DNA of 22,118 nucleotides from JANNMJ01 sp031426455 (lineage in GTDB: Bacteria > Bacteroidota > Bacteroidia > Cytophagales > Hymenobacteraceae). The position numbers and the translations under genes were made by a program. This document shows, one piece after another, positions 14,513 to 21,415 of the stretch. The stretch's first letter is position 1, and every line of letters starts with the position of its first letter. The stretch covers positions 1 through 22,118 of the forward strand of contig JANPLI010000024.1 of the NCBI GenBank assembly GCA_031426455.1. The letters are read 5' to 3'. The notes under the pieces were generated by a model. It was not told the DNA's origin. It worked only from the letters and a program-made list of their open reading frames with translations, and ran no database searches.

Positions 14513-16063
14513 ATGGCAGAAGTCCTTGATTCCGTCGTGGCCGAACCGGCCGTGTCCGCTACGCTGGTAGCCCGCCCCAGCTTCAAACCTCATTACGACA
14601 ATTATATCGGCGGCAAGTTTACGCCGCCCGTCAAGGGGCAATATTTTGAGAACCCCTCCCCCATCGACGGGCAGGTGTTCACGAAAGTGGCCCGCTCGAC
14701 GAAAGAAGATATCGACCTGGCGCTCGACGCCGCGCACGAAGCCTTCAAGACCTGGAAGCATACTTCGGCCACGACGCGGAGCATTATGCTCAATAAAATC
14801 GCCGATGTGATCGAAGCCAACCTGCCCTATCTGGCGGCGGTGGAATGCATCGAAAATGGCAAAGCGATCCGGGAAACGACCTACGCCGACCTGCCCCTCG
14901 TGATCGACCATTTCCGATACTTCGCGGGCGTGATTCGGGCCGAGGAAGGATCGGCGTCGGAGCTGAATCAGGATACGCTCTCGCTCGTCGTCCACGAGCC
15001 GCTGGGCGTGGTGGGCCAGATCATCCCCTGGAATTTCCCGCTGCTGATGGCCACCTGGAAGCTGGCGCCCGCCCTGGCCGCCGGTTGCTGCGTGGTGATG
15101 AAGCCCGCCGAACAGACGCCCGCCTCGATCCTGATTCTGATGGAACTGATCGGCCACCTGATTCCGCCCGGCGTGGTGAACATCGTAAACGGCTTCGGGC
15201 TGGAAGCCGGCAAGCCGCTGGCCTCCTCGCCGCGCATTCAGAAGGCGTCGTTCACGGGCGAAACTACCACGGGCCGCCTGATTCTGCAATACGCCTCGGA
15301 AAACATCATCCCCGTGACGATGGAGTTGGGCGGCAAATCGCCAAACATCTTCTTCAAAAGCGTACTGGATGCCGACGACGACTTCCTCGACAAGGCCATC
15401 GAAGGCGCCGTGATGTTCTGCCTGAACCAGGGCGAAATCTGCACCTGCCCGTCCCGGATGCTCGTCCACGAGGACATCTACGACGAATTCATCCGGCGCG
15501 TCATCGAGCGCGTGGAGGCCGTCAAGCTCGGCAACCCGATGGATATGACCACGATGATGGGCGCGCAGGCGAGCAACGACCAATACGAAAAAATCCTGAG
15601 CTACCTGGAAATCGGGAAGGCCGAAGGCGCCGAAGTGTTGACGGGCGGCGAAGCCTACTCCCAGGAAGACGGCGCGCTGGGCACGGGCTACTACATCAAG
15701 CCTACGGTCTTCCGGGGCCACAACAAGATGCGCATCTTCCAGGAAGAAATCTTCGGCCCGGTGCTGAGCGTCACGACTTTCAAGACAACCGAAGAGGCCA
15801 TCGAGATCGCCAACGACACCCTCTACGGCCTCGGCGCGGGCGTCTGGAGCCGCGATGCCCACGAGCTGTATCAGGTGCCGCGCGCCATTCAGGCCGGCCG
15901 CGTATGGGTGAATTGCTACCATGACTACCCCGCCGGCGCGCCCTTCGGCGGCTACAAGGCGTCCGGTTTCGGCCGCGAAAACCACAAGATGATGCTCTCC
16001 CACTACCGCCAGCACAAGAATATGCTGGTGAACTACAGCAAGCAAAAACTAGGATTCTTTTAG
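14513..16063 (+). CDS. Aldehyde dehydrogenase (AldB/ExaC type)
   Basis: An NAD(P)-dependent aldehyde dehydrogenase of 516 residues that oxidises aldehydes to acids; the closest branch I recognise is AldB/ExaC, acting on acetaldehyde and similar short aldehydes. Visible motifs are IPWNFPLLM with N174, VVMKPAEQTP with K197, FTGETTTG (247-254), ELGGKSPNI with general base E271, and NQGEICTCPSR with catalytic C310. The QGE-I-C-TCPSR form is diagnostic of the AldB group. I chose the ATG at 14513; the longer frame opens at a TTG (14435) and adds sequence unlike the family. It is divergent from an AraC gene and followed 81 nt later by DUF779. The stop codon lies one base before the heptamer array, so the array sits in the intercistronic mRNA. 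Cytoplasmic. Confidence 0.95.
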   Translation: MAEVLDSVVAEPAVSATLVARPSFKPHYDNYIGGKFTPPVKGQYFENPSPIDGQVFTKVARSTKEDIDLALDAAHEAFKTWKHTSATTRSIMLNKIADVIEANLPYLAAVECIENGKAIRETTYADLPLVIDHFRYFAGVIRAEEGSASELNQDTLSLVVHEPLGVVGQIIPWNFPLLMATWKLAPALAAGCCVVMKPAEQTPASILILMELIGHLIPPGVVNIVNGFGLEAGKPLASSPRIQKASFTGETTTGRLILQYASENIIPVTMELGGKSPNIFFKSVLDADDDFLDKAIEGAVMFCLNQGEICTCPSRMLVHEDIYDEFIRRVIERVEAVKLGNPMDMTTMMGAQASNDQYEKILSYLEIGKAEGAEVLTGGEAYSQEDGALGTGYYIKPTVFRGHNKMRIFQEEIFGPVLSVTTFKTTEEAIEIANDTLYGLGAGVWSRDAHELYQVPRAIQAGRVWVNCYHDYPAGAPFGGYKASGFGRENHKMMLSHYRQHKNMLVNYSKQKLGFF

Positions 16064-16064
16064 T

Positions 16065-16141
16065 TAATTACGAATTACGAATTACGAATTACAAGGGTTG
16101 TAATTCGTAATTCGTAATTTGTAATTCGTAATTCGTAATTC
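16065..16141. repeat. Inverted heptamer array of exactly eleven 7-bp units
   Basis: Four units of GAATTAC type (16065-16092, the first reading TAATTAC) are followed by a 7-bp spacer AAGGGTT. Six units of the reverse complement GTAATTC follow (16100-16141; the third reads GTAATTT). The total is 77 bp in perfect 7-bp phase. It starts one base after the dehydrogenase TAG and ends 3 nt before the DUF779 ATG. The mRNA can form a long A/U-rich hairpin between the two genes. Confidence 0.9.
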
Positions 16142-16144
16142 AAA

Positions 16145-16540
16145 ATGCGCGCTCTCGTCACCACCGCCGCTGAGGCCACGATTGATCTGCTCCGCGACGA
16201 GCACGGCCCTTTGATGTTTCATCAGAGCGGTGGTTGCTGCGACGGCTCCTCGCCGATGTGTTTTCAAAAGGGCGAATTCCGGGTCGGCGCCAACGATGTC
16301 TGGCTGGGCGCCATTCACGGCTGCGACTTCTTCATGAGCGCCTCGCAGTTCGAGTACTGGAAACACACCCAACTGACCGTGGACGTGGTGAAGGGGCGCG
16401 GCGCATCGTTTTCGCTCGAAATCCCGCTGGGGGTGCGGTTTCTGATTCGTTCGCGGCTGTTTACGGATGAAGAGTATGCCGCTCTGGAACCCGTAGTGGA
16501 TGGCGAAAGCTACTTGGCCGCAACCAGCCCGGCTGGGTAA
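16145..16540 (+). CDS. DUF779 domain protein (aldehyde dehydrogenase-associated)
   Basis: A cytoplasmic protein of 131 residues matching DUF779. The signature is MFHQSGGCCDGSSPMC (24-39) with cysteines C31, C32 and C39, then GANDVWLGAIHGCDFFMS with H58 and C60, then FEYWKHTQL and FSLEIPLGVRFLIRSRLFT. The clustered Cys/His suggests metal or thiol chemistry, but no function is established. DUF779 genes are recurrently found next to aldehyde or alcohol dehydrogenases, as here, so a helper role in aldehyde oxidation is the best inference. Translation starts right behind the heptamer array (ATG 3 nt after it), with no visible Shine-Dalgarno sequence. Probably in one transcript with the dehydrogenase. 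Confidence 0.92.
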   Translation: MRALVTTAAEATIDLLRDEHGPLMFHQSGGCCDGSSPMCFQKGEFRVGANDVWLGAIHGCDFFMSASQFEYWKHTQLTVDVVKGRGASFSLEIPLGVRFLIRSRLFTDEEYAALEPVVDGESYLAATSPAG

Positions 16541-16660
16541 GGAGAGACCGGTTTCAGAAAAAATAGAGGAAAAGTACTGGCCAAGCGGGAGCATAAAGGC
16601 AAAGCCGACCTTATTTTTAACCCGGCAAAACTCCTCCCACTTTTTTACCGGCTTTTTCCA

Positions 16661-17527
16661 ATGCAGAACCTACTGGTTCCGACCGATTTTTCCGCAGAAT
16701 CCCACCACGCCTTTGGGGTCGCGCTGCGCATTGCGCAACGCACCGGAGGCTCCGTTACGCTGCTGCACGTTGTTGACTTGCCCGAGGGCGCCAGTTTCAG
16801 CACCTTTGGCGGCCCCGTGGACGGCGACGAGGCGCACGCCAGCGGCGGTGAGGGAATGGAGCGCCTCTTTGTGATGAAGCTGCTCCAGGTCACCAAACAC
16901 CGGATGCACGACCTGATCACGGAAGCGCACCGTACGGCCGCCGGGGTACCGGTTCACGATATGGTCGCCACCAACCGCGTCATCCCGGCCATTTTGGAAG
17001 TCATCACCAGCCGGCAGATTGATCTGGTAGTGATCGGCGCGCAAGGGCACACCGCGCTGGACCATTTCCTGATGGGTTCGAACACCGAGCGGCTGATCCG
17101 GACGGCGCCCTGCCCCGTGCTGACCGTCAAGCGCCAGCAAGGCGATTTTGAGGTCAAAAACATCGTCTTTCCATCCGACTTCTCGGCGGAAACCGACCAG
17201 GCAGTGCCGATGATCCACCAGGTACAGGCGCTGTTTCCGGACGCGCGGCTTCACCTGCTGCACGTTATCCACGGCAAAAAGGGCACAGACGCTGCCGACC
17301 GGATGCAGGCCTTCATCGACCGCCACCACTTGCAACACGCCGCTATAGACCTGCTGGTCGATGCCAGTGAGCGCACGGGCATCAGCCATTTTGCGGAGCA
17401 AACCAATGCCGACCTGGTGCTGCTGCCCACGCACGGTTACACGGGCGTCAGCCGGTACCTGCACCCGCACATCGCCGAAAACGTCGCTACGCACACCGCG
17501 CCGCCGGTACTCACGTTCCGGCTCTAG
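16661..17527 (+). CDS. Universal stress protein, two tandem Usp domains
   Basis: A 288-residue protein with two UspA folds in tandem. Domain 1 (about 1-155) opens NLLVPTDFSAES and has the complete ATP-binding motif G-2x-G-9x-G-S as G126, G129, G139 and S140 (GAQGHTALDHFLMGS), then CPVLTV. Domain 2 (about 165-288) opens NIVFPSDFSAET, but its equivalent motif THGYTGVSRYLHPH lacks the GS end, so nucleotide binding is probably restricted to domain 1. Tandem Usp proteins are frequent in Bacteroidota and respond to stress or stationary phase; the molecular partner is unknown. The ATG at 16661 follows a T-rich leader. A strong hairpin terminator follows at 17584. Confidence 0.94.
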   Translation: MQNLLVPTDFSAESHHAFGVALRIAQRTGGSVTLLHVVDLPEGASFSTFGGPVDGDEAHASGGEGMERLFVMKLLQVTKHRMHDLITEAHRTAAGVPVHDMVATNRVIPAILEVITSRQIDLVVIGAQGHTALDHFLMGSNTERLIRTAPCPVLTVKRQQGDFEVKNIVFPSDFSAETDQAVPMIHQVQALFPDARLHLLHVIHGKKGTDAADRMQAFIDRHHLQHAAIDLLVDASERTGISHFAEQTNADLVLLPTHGYTGVSRYLHPHIAENVATHTAPPVLTFRL

Positions 17528-17583
17528 TTCCGACGCTGGGGGCTGAGCGAATTCCCCCGCACATTTTCCCGCCCGATTTGTCG

Positions 17584-17624
17584 CGCCGGGAGCAGGCATT
17601 GCCCTGCTCCCGGCGTTACTTTTT
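17584..17624 (+). terminator. Intrinsic terminator after the universal stress gene
   Basis: A perfect 13-bp GC-rich stem (17584-17596 with 17603-17615) around the loop CATTGC is followed by TTAC and five T. It lies 57 nt past the stress-protein stop and 43 nt before the end of the convergent gene. On the minus strand it lacks a T tract, so it serves mainly the plus-strand gene. Confidence 0.82.
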
Positions 17625-17666
17625 CCGGCACCCGCCCGCGGATGCAGGCCAAATTCACCCAAGCAT

Positions 17667-18839
17667 TTACCGAAAAAGCTGCGTCACGTTACGGAACCCC
17701 GCTGTGGCGATGCCCGCCCGCACGAACGGGTAGCGGTGAAGGTACCAAATATTGTATGGGTCTTCGCCATAATAACCCACCGTGACGAAAAGGCCCGTCT
17801 GGCTCATAAAACGCGGGATATAGACGGCCGTGGCTTCCGCATTGAGGCGCCGCCGCTCGAAGCGGCGCTCCTGGATAGTGAGGGAATCGAGGCGGCTCAG
17901 GCCGAGGCTGACGTTCACCTCCGTATAGAAACGCGACTTGTTGCGCCGCGCCAACTGGGCATTAGTCGCATTGGTAACATCAGCCACCTGAGCCGACTTG
18001 CCCAATACCCGACGCCAAGTGCTGAATTCCTCACGCGTTAGGCGGATGCCGACCCGGTGAAAAAGATAGCGCCCTTGCTGGGTGGGATCGGCGGAGCTGG
18101 GCAGGCCGTAGGAACCGTAGGGAGCCACGCTCCAGGCGCCGCCCTGGGTACGGGCACCGATCACGTAAGCAGCCTCCACGGCATTGTTGGCAAAATTGCC
18201 GTTGAGCTGGTTCGGCTGCCGCCCGTTCGGACCAGCCATGAAGGCGGCACCCTCCTGGCCGTTGGAATGATGACGAAAATTGAGGCGCAGAAACTGGTAG
18301 CGCAATTGGTCCACCTCCAAAGGCGGCGGGCAGTTGGCACGGGTGGCGGCGGTATCGGGAGGCGCGGGCGTGATTTTCATTCGGGTACTGATATACAAGG
18401 CCCCCACCGCGTGGTACGAGGGTGTACGGATCGGAAATGACCCCTTACCCCCACCCTCGCGCCGCATCCGCAGACCAAACGCCGGCTCGACGGTAAAAGC
18501 AAAGCGCGGCTGCGAAACGACGACGAACATTGTGTTCAGATAAGCCGAGAACACATAGTCTGGCTTCGTTTCGGGCGCATTGGCAGCCGTTTGATGCCGT
18601 CGCGCAAACTCCCCGCCCGCCGCAATCCACGACAGCGGCTGGTTGCGCGTAATGGCATCGAGCAGATGCCGCTGCTGGCGGTAATGGCGCGCGTAAACGG
18701 AATCGGTCAGGCCAGCGCGCACGGGTTTAACGGGCGTGGGCTTAGCATCTACTACCGGTGGCGCCGACTGGGCAGCAGCCACCAACGGCAGCCCCAGCAA
18801 ACCGGCAGCCGCGACGAAACGACGAAATAAAAACGACAT
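17667..18839 (-). CDS. Outer-membrane beta-barrel protein with HxSNG motif
   Basis: A protein of 390 residues with a Sec signal peptide (MSFLFRRFVAAAGLLGLPLV, cut near AAAQ). It is rich in alternating aromatic strands (YVFSAYLNTMFVVVSQPRFA, SRFYTEVNVSLGLSRL, GLFVTVGYYGEDPYNIWYL), consistent with an outer-membrane barrel. In the middle, LNFRHHSNGQEG holds an HxSNG motif. In OmpLA phospholipase the catalytic His and Ser lie in the same HxSNG sequence, and PagL deacylases have a similar HxSN. A following strand (NFANNAVEAAYVIG) offers Asn residues that could complete such a site. I do not recognise the overall family, so the hydrolase role is only a suggestion. I chose the ATG at 18839 over a TTG at 18845. 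Confidence 0.75.
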   Translation of the reverse strand: MSFLFRRFVAAAGLLGLPLVAAAQSAPPVVDAKPTPVKPVRAGLTDSVYARHYRQQRHLLDAITRNQPLSWIAAGGEFARRHQTAANAPETKPDYVFSAYLNTMFVVVSQPRFAFTVEPAFGLRMRREGGGKGSFPIRTPSYHAVGALYISTRMKITPAPPDTAATRANCPPPLEVDQLRYQFLRLNFRHHSNGQEGAAFMAGPNGRQPNQLNGNFANNAVEAAYVIGARTQGGAWSVAPYGSYGLPSSADPTQQGRYLFHRVGIRLTREEFSTWRRVLGKSAQVADVTNATNAQLARRNKSRFYTEVNVSLGLSRLDSLTIQERRFERRRLNAEATAVYIPRFMSQTGLFVTVGYYGEDPYNIWYLHRYPFVRAGIATAGFRNVTQLFR

Positions 18840-19048
18840 CGACAAAGAAGAAAACGCAACAAAAGATTGCAGTTACCTCCTTACGGGCCGGGCGGCGTTA
18901 GTGTTGGGGCCAATTCTTCCCCTGGCCTTGTCAAAGCAAAGTCCGTCCAAATGATCACCTGCGGAACCTTCACCAGATCAAAACAGGGCAAACGCACGAC
19001 CCAAAAAATTACCTGCCTTGACTTCGGTGCACCCTTTTGCGGCTCGTT

Positions 19049-19118
19049 GGAACGCAGATAACGCGGATTTTGGCGGATTTGCGATTCGCATCTTTCAATC
19101 TGCGTTCATCCACGTTCC
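19049..19118. repeat. Imperfect inverted repeat, dispersed-element type
   Basis: GGAACGCAGATAACGCGGATT at 19049-19069 pairs imperfectly with the reverse complement of 19097-19118; the two share GGAACG, GAT, AACGC and GATT blocks, about 27 nt apart. Sequences of the type AACGCGGATTTTGGCGGATT are familiar as intergenic dispersed repeats in bacterial genomes. Nothing coding overlaps it. Confidence 0.6.
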
Positions 19119-19245
19119 GCTACTTCCTTTCAGCACATCCGAAAACGATTCCGCTGCTGCGCTTCGAGCGTTTGCCCTATCGCATCTTGGCGTCCTCAGA
19201 ACAAACGTCCGAATAGAAAAGAAAGCCCCTTTCCTCTTTATTCTT

Positions 19246-19269
19246 CTTTGCGCCTTCGCGTCTTTGCGG
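19246..19269. repeat. Three tandem 8-mers (CTTYGCGN)
   Basis: CTTTGCGC, CTTCGCGT and CTTTGCGG follow each other without gaps. The unit differs only at positions 4 and 8. It resembles the CTTTGCG-type arrays seen between genes in Bacteroidota. The copy number is low, so the repeat status is moderately sure. Confidence 0.55.
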
Positions 19270-19422
19270 GAAATTTGCCAGAAAAGCTAGCCAGCAGGTG
19301 TGCCAAGTAGTAAAGCAATCCGTCACCAAGCCAATCCACTAATAATCAATCAAAAAGTCAACTTCTGGGTAATTTCTGGTCGACCTCTTACCAAAGCGCC
19401 TTCGGGCGTTTGCCCTGAAAGC

Positions 19423-19458
19423 AAAAAGCCCGTTCGGCACGAGGCCGAACGGGCTTTT
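19423..19458 (-). terminator. Intrinsic terminator of the RRM protein gene
   Basis: A perfect 15-bp stem (19424-19438 with 19444-19458) with a 5-nt loop contains GCCCGTTCGGC. On the minus strand it ends in GGCTTTTT, and it lies about 45 nt past the RRM gene stop. An A/T flank on the other side makes weak bidirectional action possible. Confidence 0.85.
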
Positions 19459-19503
19459 ATTCACAAATCAGCAACCAGATCCTGGGAGCTTGAGTGGGGA
19501 TGC

Positions 19504-19914
19504 TTAGTAACGGCCACCGCCGCCACCGCCGCTGTAGCCACCGCCGCCGCCACGGTTTCCACCGCCGCCGCCGCTGTAACCACCGCCGCCGCCGCCGTTA
19601 CCGCCACGGCTACCGCCGCCGCTGTAACCGCCACCACCACCGCCGCCACCGAAGTCGCGACGCGGGCGCTCTTCGCGCGGACGGGCCTCGTTTACGGTCA
19701 GGGCACGGCCCTGTACCTCGCGGCCATTGAGCTGCTCAATCGACTGACGGGCAGCCGCATCGTCAGCCATTTCCACGAAACCAAAGCCGCGTGAGCGGCC
19801 CGATTCGCGATCCTGGGCGACAGAAGCCGAGCTTACTTCGCCAAATACTTCGAACAGCTCGCGGAGCGCCTGCTCGTCCATCCGAAAGGATAGGTTACCT
19901 ACGTAGAGGTTCAT
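19504..19914 (-). CDS. Glycine-rich RRM RNA-binding protein
   Basis: A 136-residue protein with one RNA recognition motif (residues 1-79). RNP2 is LYVGNL (3-8) and RNP1 is RGFGFVEM (42-49), with the aromatic residues of both present. The rest is a glycine-rich tail broken by repeated GGYSGGG, GNRGG and a final GGRY, resembling eukaryotic glycine-rich RNA-binding proteins and cyanobacterial Rbp. In Bacteroidota these proteins are abundant, bind single-stranded RNA and are thought to act in post-transcriptional control where Hfq is missing. I chose the ATG at 19914, the family's standard MN-LYVGNL start; a TTG at 19935 adds seven residues. The promoter box at 19957-19964 gives a leader of about 36 nt. 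Confidence 0.95.
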   Translation of the reverse strand: MNLYVGNLSFRMDEQALRELFEVFGEVSSASVAQDRESGRSRGFGFVEMADDAAARQSIEQLNGREVQGRALTVNEARPREERPRRDFGGGGGGGGYSGGGSRGGNGGGGGGYSGGGGGNRGGGGGYSGGGGGGRY

Positions 19915-19956
19915 CGGAAAAAAATAACGGGACAAGTCAGCCAGTGCTGACCTCTA

Positions 19957-19964
19957 CAAAGGTA
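19957..19964 (-). promoter_or_regulatory. -7 box of the RRM gene promoter
   Basis: The minus strand reads TACCTTTG, an exact match to the Bacteroidota -7 consensus TAnnTTTG. About 21 nt upstream lies TGG rather than TTG, so the -33 element is weak. It is placed correctly for the gene that starts at 19914. Confidence 0.55.
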
Positions 19965-20042
19965 AGCGGAAAATTCATACCGCGCCAGATGGGTACGCAA
20001 AAAAAAGAATTTGACGCCTCCGGCGGGCGGGCCGGGGGGCGG

Positions 20043-20050
20043 TATTTTTG
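20043..20050 (+). promoter_or_regulatory. -7 box of the small lipoprotein gene
   Basis: TATTTTTG exactly matches the -7 consensus TAnnTTTG. It ends 28 nt before the GTG at 20079, so transcription would start near 20057. This argues for the GTG start over an upstream in-frame ATG at 19989. No TTG at the right -33 spacing is seen (the nearest is 29 nt away). Confidence 0.5.
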
Positions 20051-20078
20051 CCCGCACCACTCCACTTTACTACGATTC

Positions 20079-20552
20079 GTGCCTCACCCACCAGTCCAGC
20101 CGCTGCACCGGCAAAGCCTTGCCTTGATCCTGCTAATGCTGCTGTTGGCAATGACGGCCTGCCCATCGGGACCACCTACCGATAAGCGAGCGGCGCCCCT
20201 GGCCAAAAATTCCATCTCAAACCCTGAGACCCAGCTACGGACCGCCGTCCTGGCCGCCCACGATACCTTGATGCTGCAAATGGGGCCGGTTTACCGCGAA
20301 CGGACCCGCTTGCGGGCCCTCCTGCTTCCCACCACGCCCGATGCCCGGCGGCAGCAGATCAACGGGTGCCTGACCGCGCTTCAGGCGGCCGACGACGCGA
20401 TGATGGACTGGATGCATACTTATCGGGAACCGGACACGCTGCAATTACCCCGCGAGGCGCGCGTCGCTTTCTGGAACCAGCAAAAAATCCTGTTGCAACG
20501 CCTCGATTCGACGTTTGCGACTAACCTCTACCAGGCGCGAAACGTACGGTAA
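20079..20552 (+). CDS. Small helical lipoprotein ('viral A-type inclusion protein'-like)
   Basis: The gene encodes 157 residues from a GTG start. A hydrophobic stretch (LALILLMLLLAMTAC) ends in a lipobox with Cys about residue 30, so the mature protein is probably membrane-anchored in the periplasm or outer membrane. The remainder is mostly helical: LRTAVLAAHDTLMLQMGPVY, then LTALQAADDAMMDWMHTY and FWNQQKILLQRLDSTF. The 'HD-x-vMp-MG' and 'ADDAMMDWM' features recall small Bacteroidota lipoproteins misleadingly named viral A-type inclusion proteins; function unknown. The start was set by the -7 box at 20043-20050. The stop at 20552 is 10 nt before the infC promoter. Confidence 0.72.
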   Translation: MPHPPVQPLHRQSLALILLMLLLAMTACPSGPPTDKRAAPLAKNSISNPETQLRTAVLAAHDTLMLQMGPVYRERTRLRALLLPTTPDARRQQINGCLTALQAADDAMMDWMHTYREPDTLQLPREARVAFWNQQKILLQRLDSTFATNLYQARNVR

Positions 20553-20562
20553 GGCCGTCAAC

Positions 20563-20594
20563 TTGCATAACTGCTAAGCTAAAGCCGACCTTTG
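20563..20594 (+). promoter_or_regulatory. Promoter of the infC-rpmI-rplT operon
   Basis: TTG at 20563-20565 and GACCTTTG at 20587-20594 are separated by 21 nt. This fits -33 TTG and -7 TAnnTTTG with one mismatch at the first -7 base. The start of transcription would be near 20601, leaving about 36 nt to the proposed AUA start of infC. Confidence 0.6.
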
Positions 20595-20636
20595 CGGACT
20601 GAAACCCCTGCCTCACACCCTTAAAGCTTTACTCCA

Positions 20637-21311
20637 ATAGCACAGAATCGTCGGTACGTTCCACGCGCCCAGGTGGAAGAGCCGTTCAAGATCAACCACA
20701 AAATCCAGGCGCGCGAAGTGCGTCTGGTCGGCGAAAACATCCCGCAGGGGATCTACCCGATTGAGCAGGCCCGGCGAATGGCGCAGGAGCAACAGCTTGA
20801 CCTGGTGGAGATTTCGCCGACGGCGGTGCCGCCCGTCTGCCGCGTTATTGACTACTCCAAGTTCAAGTACGAGCAGAAGAAAAAGACCCGCGAGCTGAAA
20901 GCCAAGACCACGAAAGTGGTGGTGAAGGAAATCCGTTTCGGCCCCAACACCGACGACCACGACTACGAGTTTAAGCTCAAGCACGCCCGCGAATTCCTGA
21001 AAGAGGGCGCCAAGATCAAGGCTTACGTCCACTTTGTAGGGCGTTCCATCGTCTTCAAAGAGCGGGGCGAAATCCTGCTGCTGAAATTTGCTCAGGCCCT
21101 CGAAGACCTGGCCAAAGTAGAGCAGTTGCCCAAGCTCGAAGGCAAACGGATGTTCCTGTTTCTGGCTCCGAAAGTAGCAGTTAAGGCTGCCGCCGCGCCA
21201 AAGCCCGCCGGAGAGGCCAAAGCCGAAGCAAAGCCCAAGCCGGCACCGGAAGCAAAGGCCGAAACCCCCACTCAGGAGGCACCGGCCGAGCCAGCCGCTC
21301 AAGCAGAGTAG
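20637..21311 (+). CDS. infC: Translation initiation factor IF-3
   Basis: IF-3 binds the 30S subunit, blocks premature 50S joining and proofreads the start codon. The N-domain (FKINHKIQAREVRLVGEN, DLVEISPTAVPPVCRVIDY) and the C-domain (VKEIRFGPNTDDHDYEFKLK, KAYVHFVGRSIVF) are complete. I place the start at an ATA codon (20637), giving (M)AQNRRYVPRAQ before VEEPFKIN. That basic leader is the one expected in Cytophagales IF-3, and the frame is closed just upstream by a TAA at 20622-20624. A GTG at 20673 is the nearest conventional start and would remove 12 residues. Rare AUU, AUC or AUA starts are a known self-control device of infC genes. A tail of about 40 Ala/Lys/Pro/Glu residues follows the C-domain; it is low-complexity. 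Predicted size 224 residues. Confidence 0.93.
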   Translation: MAQNRRYVPRAQVEEPFKINHKIQAREVRLVGENIPQGIYPIEQARRMAQEQQLDLVEISPTAVPPVCRVIDYSKFKYEQKKKTRELKAKTTKVVVKEIRFGPNTDDHDYEFKLKHAREFLKEGAKIKAYVHFVGRSIVFKERGEILLLKFAQALEDLAKVEQLPKLEGKRMFLFLAPKVAVKAAAAPKPAGEAKAEAKPKPAPEAKAETPTQEAPAEPAAQAE

Positions 21312-21415
21312 CCGCTTCCTGAATCCGAAGATTTATTTCGGCGTAGTTGACCTCAAAAATCAGTGCGCCGCCCCGTTGTTGTTGCCGTTTTCCGTTTTAG
21401 CCGTTTTCCACCTCA

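Larger units (their letters stand above)
18840..19422. other. Gene-free, repeat-rich stretch
   Basis: No open frame here has a recognisable protein or a sensible start. It contains the imperfect inverted repeat at 19049-19118, the octamer repeat at 19246-19269 and a small CGCC-TTCG-GGCG hairpin near 19397-19408. The left part should hold the promoter of the minus-strand barrel gene (GGAGG near 18880 on the minus strand resembles a Shine-Dalgarno sequence but is far from the ATG). No clear -7/-33 pair was found. Confidence 0.6.

Noticed and set aside
14504..16045. 513-codon open frame on the minus strand
   Set aside because: It is antisense to the aldehyde dehydrogenase, which has all catalytic motifs; the reverse frame is low-complexity shadow.
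16082..16594. Minus-strand frame ending in a repeated RITNY peptide
   Set aside because: The RITNY repeat is only the heptamer array read in frame, and the rest is antisense to DUF779.
19461..19649. Ala/Val repeat frame on the minus strand and a His/Arg-rich frame on the plus strand
   Set aside because: Both are alternative readings of the glycine-rich tail of the RRM protein; the codon repeats produce low-complexity peptides in every frame.
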